Positions 33,601 through 45,079 of a stretch of 64,000 nucleotides of DNA are shown piece after piece. Source of the DNA: Thinopyrum elongatum (lineage: Eukaryota; Streptophyta; Magnoliopsida; Poales; Poaceae); the NCBI GenBank assembly GCA_011799875.1, contig CM022297.1, positions 543,177,970 through 543,241,969 on the forward strand, in the 5' to 3' direction. The position numbers and the translations under genes are program-made. Positions within the stretch are counted from its first letter, which is position 1, and every line of letters begins with the position of its first letter. The notes beneath the pieces were generated by a model. That model searched no databases. It had not been told where the DNA came from and was given only the letters and a program-made list of their open reading frames with translations.

Positions 33601-34201
33601 TTATGTCGACAAATGACAATACAAAATCATCAAGGAGGAAAACGACCATTTTGCATGGAACGGCGCTCTCACTCTCATGATGTAACATCTCGCATGCTAA
33701 TAATAGGACACGGCAGGAGCAACAAAGTAAAGGAACCAGTTAAAACGGAACAGGAGCCTCCTTTGGCGCGAAAAAAAAGGAGCCCCCACCCTTCGCCACC
33801 ACTAATCTCTTACCCGGAAACAAAACACCGCCGCTGCTCTTGATCCACCGAGGACCATTCTCCGGTGGGAAATTTTCGGGGAGGTAATGTTCATGCTAGA
33901 TTGAAAATCGCCGGGTTGTGTTTCTTCCATTGTATCGTTGATCCAATTTATTTTCTTTCGGGATTGGAGGATCTAGCAAGATCCATCCGCTTATTGCCAG
34001 ATTTTCCAAATCTTGACTGAATTCGTTCTTGATCGGATCATCTATTCCACATTATTTGACACGTTGATCCAATTTATTTTCTTTGGGGATTGGAGGATGT
34101 GTTCATCGATCCTATTCTGTTGTTGGGAATGTACGTACATCCAGGTCATGATCTGCTGACCGCCCCCAAAATCAACCCATCGTGTCCGGCCGGCGAGAAC
34201 A

Positions 34202-35970
34202 ATGTCTTGCTGCGGCAGCGCCGAGGAGGACACCTACGGCCCGCCGGCGAACCAAGCCGCTCCGCCGCCCAACGTCAACGCTCCCGGTATCCACTCATAG
34301 TCATCGTTCCCGCTCATCAATCTTTTCACGTGTCCCGTGCTCCCAGATCTTGGTGTGATCAAAGTTTTTTGATGAACGAAACAACGTTGGCGCAGGCAAC
34401 AGAGGCGGGCCGAGGGGGCCCGGCGCCACGAGGCCCGGAGGGCCGCCCAAGGTGGTCACCATCGATGTGCCGGCGATCCCGCTAGACGAGCTCAACAAGA
34501 TGACCAACAATTTCAGCGACAAGGCCCTCATCGGCGAGGGCTCCTACGGCCGCGTCTACAATGGTACCCTTAGCGATGGCCGCCCCGCCGTCATCAAGAA
34601 GCTCGATCCCAGCGCCTCAACGGAGTCGGACTCAGAATTCTCTGCTCAGGTGCGTGCCAATCATCATCCTCTCATCTGAATATCCGATCGATGATGATGC
34701 CACGTTGCCGCAGCAAGTTAATCTGGTCAAATATATTGGTTGATTTATTTCCTTTGGATTCTTCCTTCTCATGATCGATCTCATTGCCATAGCTAGCAAT
34801 GGTCTCCAAGCTTAAGAACGAGTACTTCGTGGAACTCCTGGGCTATTGCATGGAGGATGGCAACCGCATGCTGGCCTATCAGTTTGCGACCATGGGTTCT
34901 TTGCATAATATCTTGCACGGTGCGTCTACTCTTGCACAACTTTAATTTTGATCTATGTTTCTATCTAAAAAAAATGATCTATGTCAGGGTGACTGCTAAA
35001 TTAACATACTGTAACTGTAACTGTAACTTACCGATTGATTCTTACCGGCCGGTGCAGGCAAGAAAGGAGTGCAGGGTGCTGAACCTGGGCCGGTGCTCAA
35101 CTGGGCTCAGCGCGTGAAGATAGCTTACGGAGCGGCGAGGGGGCTAGAGTACCTACATGAGAAAGTCCAACCATCGATTGTTCATCGAGATATTCGGTCG
35201 AGTAACGTCCTAATATTTGACGAATTCAGTTCCAAGATTGCCGACTTCAACCTTACAAACCAGGGCACCGACACTGCTGCTCGGTTACACTCGACTCGTG
35301 TGCTAGGAACTTTTGGATACCATGCTCCGGAGTAAGACCGACTGGCTGTTTATTTCTTTTCACATATCAAATTTAATTATATATGCTCTCAGTTTTGCTA
35401 CCTTAAGCTTGCTCACATTTTGCTGTTTGGGATTGGGTAATATTCAGATATGCTATGACAGGGCAAATCAACCAAAAGAGTGACGTCTACAGCTTCGGTG
35501 TGATCCTACTAGAACTACTGACAGGAAGAAAACCTGTCGATCACACCATGCCGAAAGGGCAGCAAAGTCTTGTTACTTGGGTATCGTATTTCATAACCTT
35601 TGGATAAACTTATCGGTGTATTGTCATGCATGGTCTTACATATATGTGTTCATTAATGATGTGAGGCAGGCCACTCCAAGGTTGAGCGAAGATAAAGTAA
35701 AGCAATGTGTTGATCCAAAGCTCAACAGTGACTACCCTCCAAAAGCCGTCGCCAAGGTATGACACTAGTAAATCCGGCAAACAGTAAAATTTAACACTAT
35801 GTGTCTGTATCGAAGTTGTGTTTTCATGTTTTCAGCTAGCAGCAGTGGCAGCGCTGTGCGTTCAGTACGAATCCGACTTCAGACCGAACATGACGATCGT
35901 CGTAAAGGCGATTCAGCCCCTTCTCAACCAAAAACCGGCTGGACCCACCGCCGAGGCGCCGAGACCCTGA
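34202..35970 (+). CDS. PTI1-like receptor-like cytoplasmic kinase, seven exons
   Basis: Exons 34202-34286, 34396-34649, 34793-34919, 35058-35331, 35448-35580, 35670-35756 and 35836-35970 join without phase conflict to give 364 residues, a normal length for the family. The N-terminus M-S-C-C-G suggests S-acylation and membrane attachment. Kinase landmarks: Gly loop G75-E-G-S-Y-G-R-V, ATP Lys K96, H198-R-D-I-R, D218-F-N in place of D-F-G (usual for PTI1-like kinases), and an activation segment with [14 protein letters not shown]. The nearest named group is Pto-interacting 1-like kinases (RLCK VIII), which act in signalling downstream of receptor kinases, often with AGC kinases such as OXI1. The start is the first ATG before this N-terminus. 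No breaks are seen; this is the best-supported intact gene in the window. Confidence 0.92.
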
Positions 35971-36457
35971 TCGATCAGCGCTAGGCGGCACAAAGAAGCC
36001 TGAATGAACTCTTGCATGGTTCCATGTGTTATATCTATAGATCATCTACTTGATTCGTCTAGGTCACGGGCTGACCACCTGTGGCGGTGCCAGGATGAAA
36101 ATCTTGTGATGTCAAAATTTTCTGACGGAGAATTGTGTAGAAAAATTAAACAGGATCAGAAAAGAATGTACTTTGTTATGGTAGCAGTCCTTTATGGTTA
36201 TGCATATATTTGATATGTATGCAGTATAATATAATACATAGGTTTCAACATAAGTAACGAGATGAAGATACATGAGATCATTGCCTATTCTATTGCGCAA
36301 ATCAGACTTGATATAGTTCATTGTGCAAAATAGCCTCACAGTTGTTGCCGTAGTGTCCTGCAAAATCAACGCTAACTTCACCAAAAAAACACACAGTAGA
36401 GTATACTTTATTTGTCTTAATAACTAGTTTTATGCAAAGATCACTAACCCCTTTACA

Positions 36458-36600
36458 AGCGGCGGAGATAGGCCCAGGCAGCCTGGGATTAAGGGCACTT
36501 TCCTTTGTTCACAGTAGTGAAACATTGTAGCTACAGTGCTACAGTGACCAAAGGCTGCCTAGGGCAGCCGGGGCTTTGCAAAATTCTGGCACCGCCAATA
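36458..36600. mobile_element. probable hAT-like MITE, decayed
   Basis: The ends AAGCGGCGGAGATAGGCC and (inverted) GGCGGTGCCAGAA resemble the CAGTGGCGGA-type hAT ends seen at 2173. Both share an inner segment rich in GCTACAGTG. I could not find a convincing 8-bp target duplication. Confidence 0.45.
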
Positions 36601-36691
36601 CCTTATATCATTTATCCACTGGCCAAACTAAAGAGCGGACAATAAAGCTATTGCTAAGGAAAGCAAGATATGCAATTCATATTCTCTCTTA

Positions 36692-37112
36692 GGGCGTCTC
36701 CAAAGCGGATCCTCAAATCTTCACTGTATACCCGGACCACAGTGCCTGGATCACCTTTGTCGTCTAACGGGGAACCGTAGATGTCCGCTTAGTAGTCCGG
36801 ACATACGGTTTCCGGTATCCTAGAGACAAACGTGGGGGGCTCTTGACCAACACAGAGTCTCCGCGTGGTCCTCCTCTCTTTTCTCTTTCTCACATGCATG
36901 ACCCCCCTCTCATCTCTCTCCTCCCAACCGGATACCACACCGCAATATTTCATCACATGCATGGTCCCCACATACTTTCTCTCCTCCCAACCGGTTTATT
37001 TTGTGAATAGCATTGGATATGTCACTCCCGCATCATGTCCACGGATCACGTCCGGACATAAAACAGACATATACCGGAGACATTTGCAGGTCAGCTTTGG
37101 AGATACCCTAAC
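36692..37112. mobile_element. TIR element, GGGCGTCTCCAAAGC ends
   Basis: The left end TTAGGGCGTCTCCAAAGC is matched by the inverted right end GGGTATCTCCAAAGCTGACC. Interior words GTCCGGACAT recur in both arms. Non-coding, about 420 bp. Related ends occur at 42267-43003. Confidence 0.6.
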
Positions 37113-38930
37113 CTACTAATATTTTTCGTGAGGGAAAAAATGGAAGAGAAGAAAAAGAGCAGTACCAGAAAATATGACTTACAAATAAAACGAGAAAGGT
37201 ACAGGGCATTGTCCTGGTGTTGGATTAGCTGCAGAGTGCCGACTAGTACAACATAATTTATCAGTTCATGGCGGAGGGACTTCTCTCCCCTCGCGATGCT
37301 CGCCTTTGCATCGCCCGAGGTTGTCACCCTCTCCCTCCCAGAGTGAGTCACCAATGGCTGGCCATTCTCTATCTGTGCTAGAGAGACTCCAGCCTGGAAC
37401 ATGGAGTCCTAGCCAAGATGCCCTTGGCAGCCCTGCTCCAGCCCACCGGTCTCCCACCGATGCCTCGTGCCTCCCCCTACCCATATATGGTTAGGTCGGG
37501 ATGGAGAAGACGGTGAGGGATGGTCTTCTCGTCGATCCGCATCCTGTGAGGTTGGGGTCGCGGAAGATGGCGGCTTTGCATGCCCAGTTCAGTGTCGATG
37601 GGGGCCATCCATGTTCGCCAGTCCTTGCTTAGGTCAGGGTCCGCATAGATCTGCATTGCGACTGCACCCTCTATGTGACCGATGCCATTCAGCAGCGGTA
37701 TTCTCCCTCAAACTTTATAGTGGCAACACCAGCTGACTTTTCGAGCTGCGCATTGCGGTGGCCATCGAAGGGTCTTCATGAGGGTTTCTCTCTCCTGATC
37801 CATTGGCTGCTGTCGGTGGCTCGTACTGATAAAGTTGCGGGATGCAGCCAAAAGGCTGCTTTGTGGGTTTTGGCGGCTCTTATTCTGGTCAGTTTCCTTA
37901 ACCGATGAGATGTAATCTATGGACGATGGTTTGAGACACAGGGTATGATTGTACAGCGGTGTTGGTGGGATTCCTAGCCTAGCACATGTAGCTAGGATCG
38001 TGGAAAAGTGGTGGCGACAAGACATGATTAACTTTGATTTGGTGGTGCTTCTTGAGTACCCGGTCTCGAGATCCGGGGTGAAAACCCTAGGTCTAACCTG
38101 AGTTGCTTATATCTGCCATTGGTGATGTTTTTGCATCGTTATTTTGTTGAAGGCATTGCTCATAAATGCTCGAACTTGTTCTTCAGGGTGAAAACATATA
38201 ATTTGGCCTTTGGTGGTTGGATCCGATGACGGTGGATCTTGAGCGTTATTCCCTTCCTGAAGGCATTGCTGTTGAAGAAACTCATTCTCCTTGTGGTGTC
38301 AAGAGATGGTCGTAGATATGGTCATTGCTATAGTTTGTCGATCCCTGTTTTGATCGTTTTGGGTTTGTTTATCCTCACTTAGGCATAGATTTGATATTCT
38401 ATGACTTTGGGCAATGTGTTTATATTGGCTTGATGCTTTATGTTGAGTCACTGGAATCCACCCTTTGCCGAAACAAAATCATTGATCAATTGAACCTGGC
38501 GGACCGTTTATGTGCATTTCGGCCGATGGCCTCATGGCTCAATCCCAGATCAAAGACCTCGGGCGGAGAACGGCAGGAAGCTGCAGTGGTTGTCCACGAT
38601 TATGGAGATAGGGGAGGCTGCTTGGACGATCATGAAGTTTTTTTAACCGGATGAGCATGAAGTTGGAAAGGCAGAGACATTGAAGGAGAAAATTAGGCAG
38701 ATCCTATTCGGCACGTACCGCGTGGAATAAGGACCAAATATGCATCCCGGTTGTTCTTGTAGCTGCTTTGGGACATGCTAGTTAGGTATTTTCAAGAAGG
38801 CATATTTGACAAGATAAGGGAAGGTTCTAGAACCTTTCCTGAACAAGTTTACCTCTTTTTTCCTTTCTACGGAGTACCAGTTTTCTTTCGTTTTTTGGTT
38901 TTTCATTTTCTATATTTCTTTTTTTATTTA
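37113..38930. other. no supported gene
   Basis: Mixed-composition sequence with short frames only. A part near 38040-38300 (GAAAACCCTAGGTCTAACCTG...) resembles leader text often found in grass LINE-like repeats, but I could not define an element. Confidence 0.4.
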
Positions 38931-39560
38931 AAATTGGGAAATGTTTTTTGAAAGTTGGATTTTTAACTCGGTAATATATTTTATAGAAATCCAGAACATT
39001 TTTGCAAGTCTAAGAACATTTTTCAAATTCAAGAACATCTTTTAAAAATGGGACAATTTTTCAAATTCATGAACATTTTTCGAAATCCAGGAACATATTT
39101 AAATTCATTAATATTTTTTTGATATACAGGGAAAAAATGAACATATTTTGAAATCTTAGGTCATTTTTCAAATTTGTGAACAATTTGAAAATTGGAACAT
39201 TTTCTGAAATCTGAGAACATTTTCCAAATTCATGTTTTTTTAATTTTTTGAAATCTGAGAACATATTTTTGATTTTTGAAATCAGAGAACAATTTCTTAT
39301 TTTTTGAAATCTGAGAATTTTTTTCAAATTCATGATTGTTTTCTAAATTTCGGATATTGTTTGTAGTATAGGAACAGTTTTTGAACTCATGAATTCAAAG
39401 CATTTTTTGAGATACGTGAACAATTTCCAAATTCAGGAGCATATTTTGAAAACCAGGTATATTTTTCATATTCACAAACATTGTTTTAAATCCATAGCAT
39501 ATTTCCAAAACCATTGAACGTTTTCAAAATTTCAGGAATGTTTTTTGAATTTAGTTAAAA
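38930..39560. repeat. AT-rich quasi-periodic repeat, GAACATTTTT type
   Basis: The phrase (A)GAACATTTTTCAAATTCA and variants recur every 25-35 bases for about 600 bp. No coding. Confidence 0.65.
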
Positions 39561-39869
39561 GAAAATAGGAAAGAAAGAAACAAGGCGTTCCACCTCCACT
39601 GGGCCGGCCCAAAGGCACCCCGGGGGGGATGGGGGTGCGCAATTGGTGGTTTCCCATCCGCATGGAACGGGAGCTCCTAACCGACGCTCTCAGCCCCGGT
39701 GTAGCTTCTTGTTACTCCACGATGATGCTACTGGGCTGGCCCAGCAAAAGTTATATAGATAGCACGAGAGTCGAACGAGAAGAAAACTTCGATCGATCGC
39801 ACGCGACTAGAACGAGACGCGAAGTTCACGTGCTAGCTTCTGCTGGTTGGCTACTTGACTAATTGACCG
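39561..39869. other. GC-richer island between AT-rich repeats, no supported gene
   Basis: It contains GGGCCGGCCCAAAGGCACCCC and a short run CGATCGATCG. Only short frames are present. It separates two oppositely oriented AT-rich repeat blocks. Confidence 0.4.
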
Positions 39870-40460
39870 TTGACTTTTGAAAAAAAGTTCATAAAAGTAA
39901 AAAAAACGTCAATATGAAAAGAGTTCACATTTTTTTGAAAAAATAGAAAAAAAATTCATACAAATGAAAAAGTTCATGAATTTGAAAAGTTTATGAAATT
40001 TGTAAAAGTTCACAAATTTTAAAGAAAATCATGAAATTTTGAAAAATCATAAATTTGAAAAAAATATCATCAAATTTTACAAAAGTTCACGAAGTTTGAA
40101 TTTTTTCACGAATGTGGAAAAAGCTTCAGAGCTAAAAGTTCATAAAACTTGAAAAAAATTATAAATTTGGAAAAATGTTGATGCAATTTGAAAAAGTTAA
40201 TGAAGATTGGAAAAAAATTAAAAAAAAGGTTGACAACTAAAAGTTCAAGCACTTGTAAAAGTTCACGAATTTGAAAAAGTTACCGTGCTAAAAAAATCAC
40301 GAATTTGGAAATTGTTTACAGAAAAAAAAAGGAGAAAAACGAAAAACAAAATGAAAATAAATAAAAAAAATAAAAACTAGGGAAAAATCATATAGGAAAA
40401 CGAGAAAACCCTAGCTGGAAAATGTAGAAAGAAAATCAAACTGGAAGAATATGGACCGGT
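39870..40460. repeat. AT-rich quasi-periodic repeat, AAAAGTTCA type
   Basis: AAAAGTTCATGAATTTGAA-like words recur about every 25 bases; non-coding. Confidence 0.6.
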
Positions 40461-40689
40461 CCACTACTACACCTAGTGTACAAGGGGGTGCGCGCCCTGT
40501 ACGAAATTTCTTTTAAGTGGCGCTTAAGGCGCTGAATAGGCATTGGCGCACGGAATTGGGGAGTTCAATATTCGGCGCTGCTTGCGTCGAACTGTCGACA
40601 TAACACCGGAGCGCGCGAGATGGGCCAACCCCCTTTGACCGTAACCACTGTCAAGCCAACTGATCTTTTCTCTTTGTTTCCTTCTACTG

Positions 40690-41290
40690 TTTTTTCGGTT
40701 TTCTTTTTTGGTTTTTGGTTTTTGTCTTTTCTGCTTCTTTTTTCCTTTTTTAATTTTTTTGCAATTTTCAAAATGCGTGTGTTTCATAAAAAATGCTCAC
40801 AATTTCAAAATATGTTCGCGTTTTCAAATTTTTGTTTGGAGTTTAAAAAAATGTTCCCATTTTCAAAATTTGTTCACATATCCAAAAAATGTCTGCCTTT
40901 TCCAAACTTTATTCGGAGTTTAAATTTTTCTTAGCTTTTTCCAAAATATTTCATGTTTTCAGGAAATGTTTACATTTTCAAAAATTGTTCATGTTTTCTC
41001 AAAATTTGTTCATTCTTAAAAAAATTGTTGTGTTTAAATAATTTGTTTTGGATTTCAATATTTTTGGAATTTTTTGAAAAATTGGCATTTTAATTTTTTT
41101 CGGGATTTAAAAGTTTGTTCATGTTTTAAAAAAATGTTTGAAGTTTCAAAAAATGTTTTATAATTACAGAAAATATTCACATTTAGAAAAAAAATTTGTT
41201 TTCAAAAAATGTTCGGCATTTCAAAATTGTTCACAATTTTCAAGAAATCTTTTCAAAAAATTTCAAAAGTGTTTTCAAATGTCGACGTTG
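40690..41290. repeat. AT-rich quasi-periodic repeat, AAAATGTTC type
   Basis: The recurring TTCAAAAAATGTTC words are the reverse complement of the GAACATTTTT words at 38930-39560, so the two blocks could be inverted arms of one large element about 2.3 kb long. I could not align terminal repeats. Confidence 0.55.
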
Positions 41291-41340
41291 CGTTGTGTTC
41301 TTAAATAGGTCACGGTTATCATCACTCTTTATGTGATTGG

Positions 41341-41405
41341 GAGTTCAAGTGGCTAGCAGCACGGGTTCATGATTGGGAGGTCGCGAATTCGATTCCTCGC
41401 AAGCA
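41341..41405 (+). other. tRNA-like sequence
   Basis: GTGGCTAGCAGCACGG is followed by GCGAATTCGATTCCTCGC, which resembles a T-arm with a B-box-like loop (TTCGATTCC) and matched GCG/CGC flanks. There is no full acceptor stem. Probably a tRNA-derived repeat head. Confidence 0.35.
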
Positions 41406-41409
41406 CGCT

Positions 41410-42266
41410 ACTTTTTTTGGGGTTTTTATGTCACGTGCTACAAAACACAACTTGCTTCGTCCTAGTGGGTTAGCCCAGTCGGATGGACTCATGTGCGTCG
41501 CACCCCTATGTGACGCAAAATGGTATGCACCATGCTACGGAAACATGAAGAAAAAGCGTCAGCGACTGGGGTATTGACCAGCGGCTGCGGTCTTACCGGT
41601 TGCCTCGCCCGTGTGCGGTTAGGCGAGAGGGCCTCGGGTCCTTCCAGCATGTTTAGAAGTGTCCATATATTATTTTTATGGTCTTCGTTGGTGATGTTCT
41701 TGCGGAGAGTGCAACACGGTGAGAACAAAGTTACTCCGATTCTTCTCCTGCTGCGACAATCCCTTTCCAGATAGCGCCATAGAGCCAGAGATGTCTTGTC
41801 TTCATAGGCTTGAACTTGTGGAATTTGGGGTTTTTCTCCTCGCAGATGTGTTCATTCAGATATGATGAGTTTATGTTAGTGTCTGGTGCTTTTGTTTGTC
41901 TGATATCTTGTGGCTTCGGTGTGCTTCTCTAGTCTCTTGGTAAAGATTTTGTGGTTCGATGACTACACTACTAGGGGATCATCCCCGGCCCAACGCTCAT
42001 GGCTTCCCATCTGATGGCATGTTTCTTAACTGTGTTCACCGGCCAGAAATATTCTTCAGTAATTACCACACGGTATGTGTGGTATGCAACTTCATATTTG
42101 AAATTAAGTTATGATGCTTTAGGTTGTTAGATAAAAGATCCAAAAAAAAAATCTCTTCACTAATTGCATCCAAAGGAAGGCATGTCTTGCAAACAACTTT
42201 ATGAGTTTTTTGACTGCCGACAGGCCATGCTCTTTCCATTAATTTAAGATGAAATAAAAAGGGTGT
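41410..42266. other. no supported gene
   Basis: Short frames only; no clear element ends. CACTACTAGGGGATC at about 41966 resembles a CACTA terminus but lacks subterminal repeats. Confidence 0.4.
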
Positions 42267-43003
42267 TAAGGGCATCTCCAACGCGGACCCTCAAACCGCC
42301 CGCAACCGTCCAGACCGAGCGTCTGGACACATTTTGCCATCCAACGTGATACCCCATCGGTCCGCTGAGCGGTCCGGACGTCCATTCTCCCGCAAGTCAG
42401 AACCAAACAAAGTGGGGCCTTGTGGGAGTCCAGACATCCACATGACGAACCAAAACCAGAAGCTAGCATGTTTGGCGGAAGGTGATTAGTTTGATGAAAA
42501 GTTAGCATGTTTAAAGGTCGGAAGGTGATTAGCATTTGGCAGAAGCATGTTTGAAAATGACCCTCACTCCGCTTGTTCATGCGCATTTGACGGAAGGTGT
42601 AATTGACAAGTGATTATCATTTGGCGGAAGGTGTAATGCAAGTATAGCACGAAAGGTGTAATTGGCAAGTGATTAGCATTTAGTGATTTCTATGCATTTG
42701 GCGTAAGGTGTAAAGCAAGTCTACCACTCATTTGGCGGAAGGTGCAATTGGCTAGGTGATTAGCATAGGTAATTAGCATGTAGGTGTATGCATTTGACGG
42801 AAGGCTAGCATGTGTTGTTTGGCACTGTGTGTTTGGGCGGAAGCCGATGAACAAACAATTTTTTTTAAGTTAATAGAGGCAGACATTTAAGGCATAGGAT
42901 TGGATGGCCCGTTCCCGTATCACTGTCTGCAGATTGGTCCCCACCGATCCGCGGACGGATACGGTGTCCGGTTTGAAGGTTAGTGTTGGAGATACCCTGA
43001 CAC
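42267..43003. mobile_element. TIR element with CATTTGGCGGAAGG internal repeats
   Basis: The left end AGGGCATCTCCAACGCGGAC is matched by the inverted right end AGGGTATCTCCAACACTAAC, followed on both arms by a CCGTCC/GTCCGG-rich segment. Between 42470 and 42830 the words CATTTGGCGGAAGGTGTAA and GTGATTAGCATT recur at least six times. No transposase frame is seen; it is likely a non-autonomous relative of the element at 36692. Confidence 0.6.
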
Positions 43004-43174
43004 TTGCATGAGATACACCAACTACACTATTATAAATATCGTTTTGACACATGTTTACTTCATCCTAGTAACGTGATTTACTACAAGTTTGAGTCTGATC
43101 AAATATGCTGTGAAGTTACATGTTATGAGATAATGGGCTTTTTTTTAAACATATGGTAGTTATATATTGATTAT

Positions 43175-43350
43175 TGGATTTGCTAACTTTTACTCATCTA
43201 GATGAGAATTAGCAAGTCACATCTAACACCTATACCATTTGATTAATTAAAAAAAGAAAAAGAAAAAATCCACACGAATCTTCACGTAAAATCAAATGGT
43301 GTAGGAGTTAGATGAGACTTAATCAATGGTGTAGGAGTGAGATGAGAGCC
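43175..43350. mobile_element. hairpin-forming insertion absent from copy B
   Basis: The arm CATCTAACACCTATACCATTTGATT at about 43220-43244 is repeated inverted at about 43291-43315 (AATCAAATGGTGTAGGAGTT). The homologous position in copy B (about 54985) lacks this block, so it is an insertion in A. Ends are not sharply defined. Confidence 0.5.
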
Positions 43351-43846
43351 ACAGCCATTAATTATCGGAATTGAATAGAAAAATATCGTCACCTAGCGTG
43401 CATAAATCTCGTCACGTATATATAAAAACCTACCCATTGGAAGGTATTTTTATCCGACCAAAATATTGGTCAACTCGGTGCCCTGCTGAAGTATCCATAA
43501 TTTCATTTCCTACTACTAATTCAATACACGTAGAGCTAGAGCAATGTCTTTCCATATAATGAATTGGTACTTTCACTACACTTGTTACTTTTTGAGGGTA
43601 CAAAATCAAAACTTTAGAGAGTAAAGTTCGTCTTTTCCTACTACAAGTATAAACTGGTTGCTAACGAGATGCAATGTTCGATACTTTTCATATTTGCCCA
43701 TTGTTTGGCAAAAAGCAGAGCGGACAAATAGTGAGGTTAAAACCTTATTTAAATGCCAAAAATTAGCATACCAACACACATTGTTCATGCCACATTTTAC
43801 AACGGCTTATTACACTGAGGAGGCGGAGTAACGAAAAACATGGTAG

Positions 43847-44407
43847 TTAAATGGCATTCTCCATCATCCTTCTAAACTCTAGGAAGCTGATCTTCCCATC
43901 ACCATCCTCATCGAAGGTGCCGATCATCCTCACACAGTCCTCATACATCGCCCCTTCTTTCCACCCTAGCCTCCTCATCACATTCCATAACTCCCCGGCG
44001 CATATGAACCCTTCCTCGTTACGGTCAAAAACATAGAAGGCCTCCTCCAGCTCATCCTCGCTTGCTTGCTTACCGTCCATCAACACATCTACGACACCGA
44101 TTCCTTCACACCCTTGGTACCTCCACCCGGTCAGACCTAGCCTTGTCGTGACAATTTCTATGTCACCAGAGGTCAATCCGCCGCCGCCAACTAGTTGCGC
44201 CGGCGGTGTGCGGCTATCACCAAGCACCACGGAGTCGACGGCAAGGGTGTCGTCATGCACTATGTATCTTGTAAGTGTGTGCAAGAAGCTCCAGATCTTT
44301 TTGCTTACCAGGATGACATCTACGATCAATGGCCGCAAGATCAACATCAGGAGAGATGACACCAATGCGATTAGGATGTTTTGATCCATAATCACCATCG
44401 CCCACAT
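43847..44407 (-). CDS. membrane-anchored EF-hand protein, CML-like (copy A)
   Basis: An intronless frame of 186 residues. Residues 9-33 are a hydrophobic segment, likely a signal anchor. The middle is variable. The C-terminal third has a calmodulin-like EF-hand pair with loops D128-R-N-E-E-G-F-I-C-A-G-E139 and D166-E-D-G-D-G-K-I-S-F-L-E177. Both have Asp first, Gly sixth, Ile eighth and Glu twelfth; the first has Glu at position 5, unusual but tolerable. Calmodulin-like proteins sense Ca2+; the target here is unknown. A TATATAT box lies about 80 bp upstream (near 44490). Compared with copy B, 4 bases are missing just upstream of this ATG, so the longer N-terminus of copy B is not available. 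It appears intact. Confidence 0.85.
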   Translation of the reverse strand: MWAMVIMDQNILIALVSSLLMLILRPLIVDVILVSKKIWSFLHTLTRYIVHDDTLAVDSVVLGDSRTPPAQLVGGGGLTSGDIEIVTTRLGLTGWRYQGCEGIGVVDVLMDGKQASEDELEEAFYVFDRNEEGFICAGELWNVMRRLGWKEGAMYEDCVRMIGTFDEDGDGKISFLEFRRMMENAI

Positions 44408-45079
44408 GAAAAAGAGAGAGAATGAAATATATGTAGCTTGATGTAGACAGTGGTTTCAAATGGAACATTTTCCAGGCTCATAGACACGGCCATATATATA
44501 GTAGGCCGGGCCATGACTCTGAGATATGTAGCACTAAAAGATGCTTTCCATCATCAATTCGGAGAAATTCAGAGGAAGATGGATATCTTATTCATTGCTC
44601 TCCTTGTCCTTTCCTGTGCATGACTTCAGAAGGCTAAGGTTTGACCCTGAACGAAACTTCCTGGAAATCTCTTGCACACATAGGACACCACCAATGGAGC
44701 TTCCTGGAAATTTCCTGGCACATAGGACACCACCGAAAGTTGTTGGTTCATCGTCTCCAACAAGAACAAGACATGGGAGAATTAATGCTACCAAACTAAG
44801 GGCCACACCGTTTTGGTGATATGGTGACACTATGACCATCACAGTATTTATTAACCAAGAGTTAAAATACAGTGATCATTCTAAAGATATTCTTGGTCGG
44901 TCGGTCCACTTTATTTTTTATTAGAATCTTCCGTCCACTTGTAGATGGTACAATTTCATTCCACAGAAAGATGCTACGTAAGTAAACTTGTAATTGCTCG
45001 GAAACAGGCCAGGAGAAGCTCGGTCCAAGTTTTCGGCCCAATCGCTCGCAGTCTGCTGCTTCCCTCCCAATGTACTGCA

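Noticed and set aside
41966..41990. CACTACTAGGGGATC as a second CACTA terminus
   Set aside because: It lacks the usual GAAAA continuation, subterminal repeats and a partner end.
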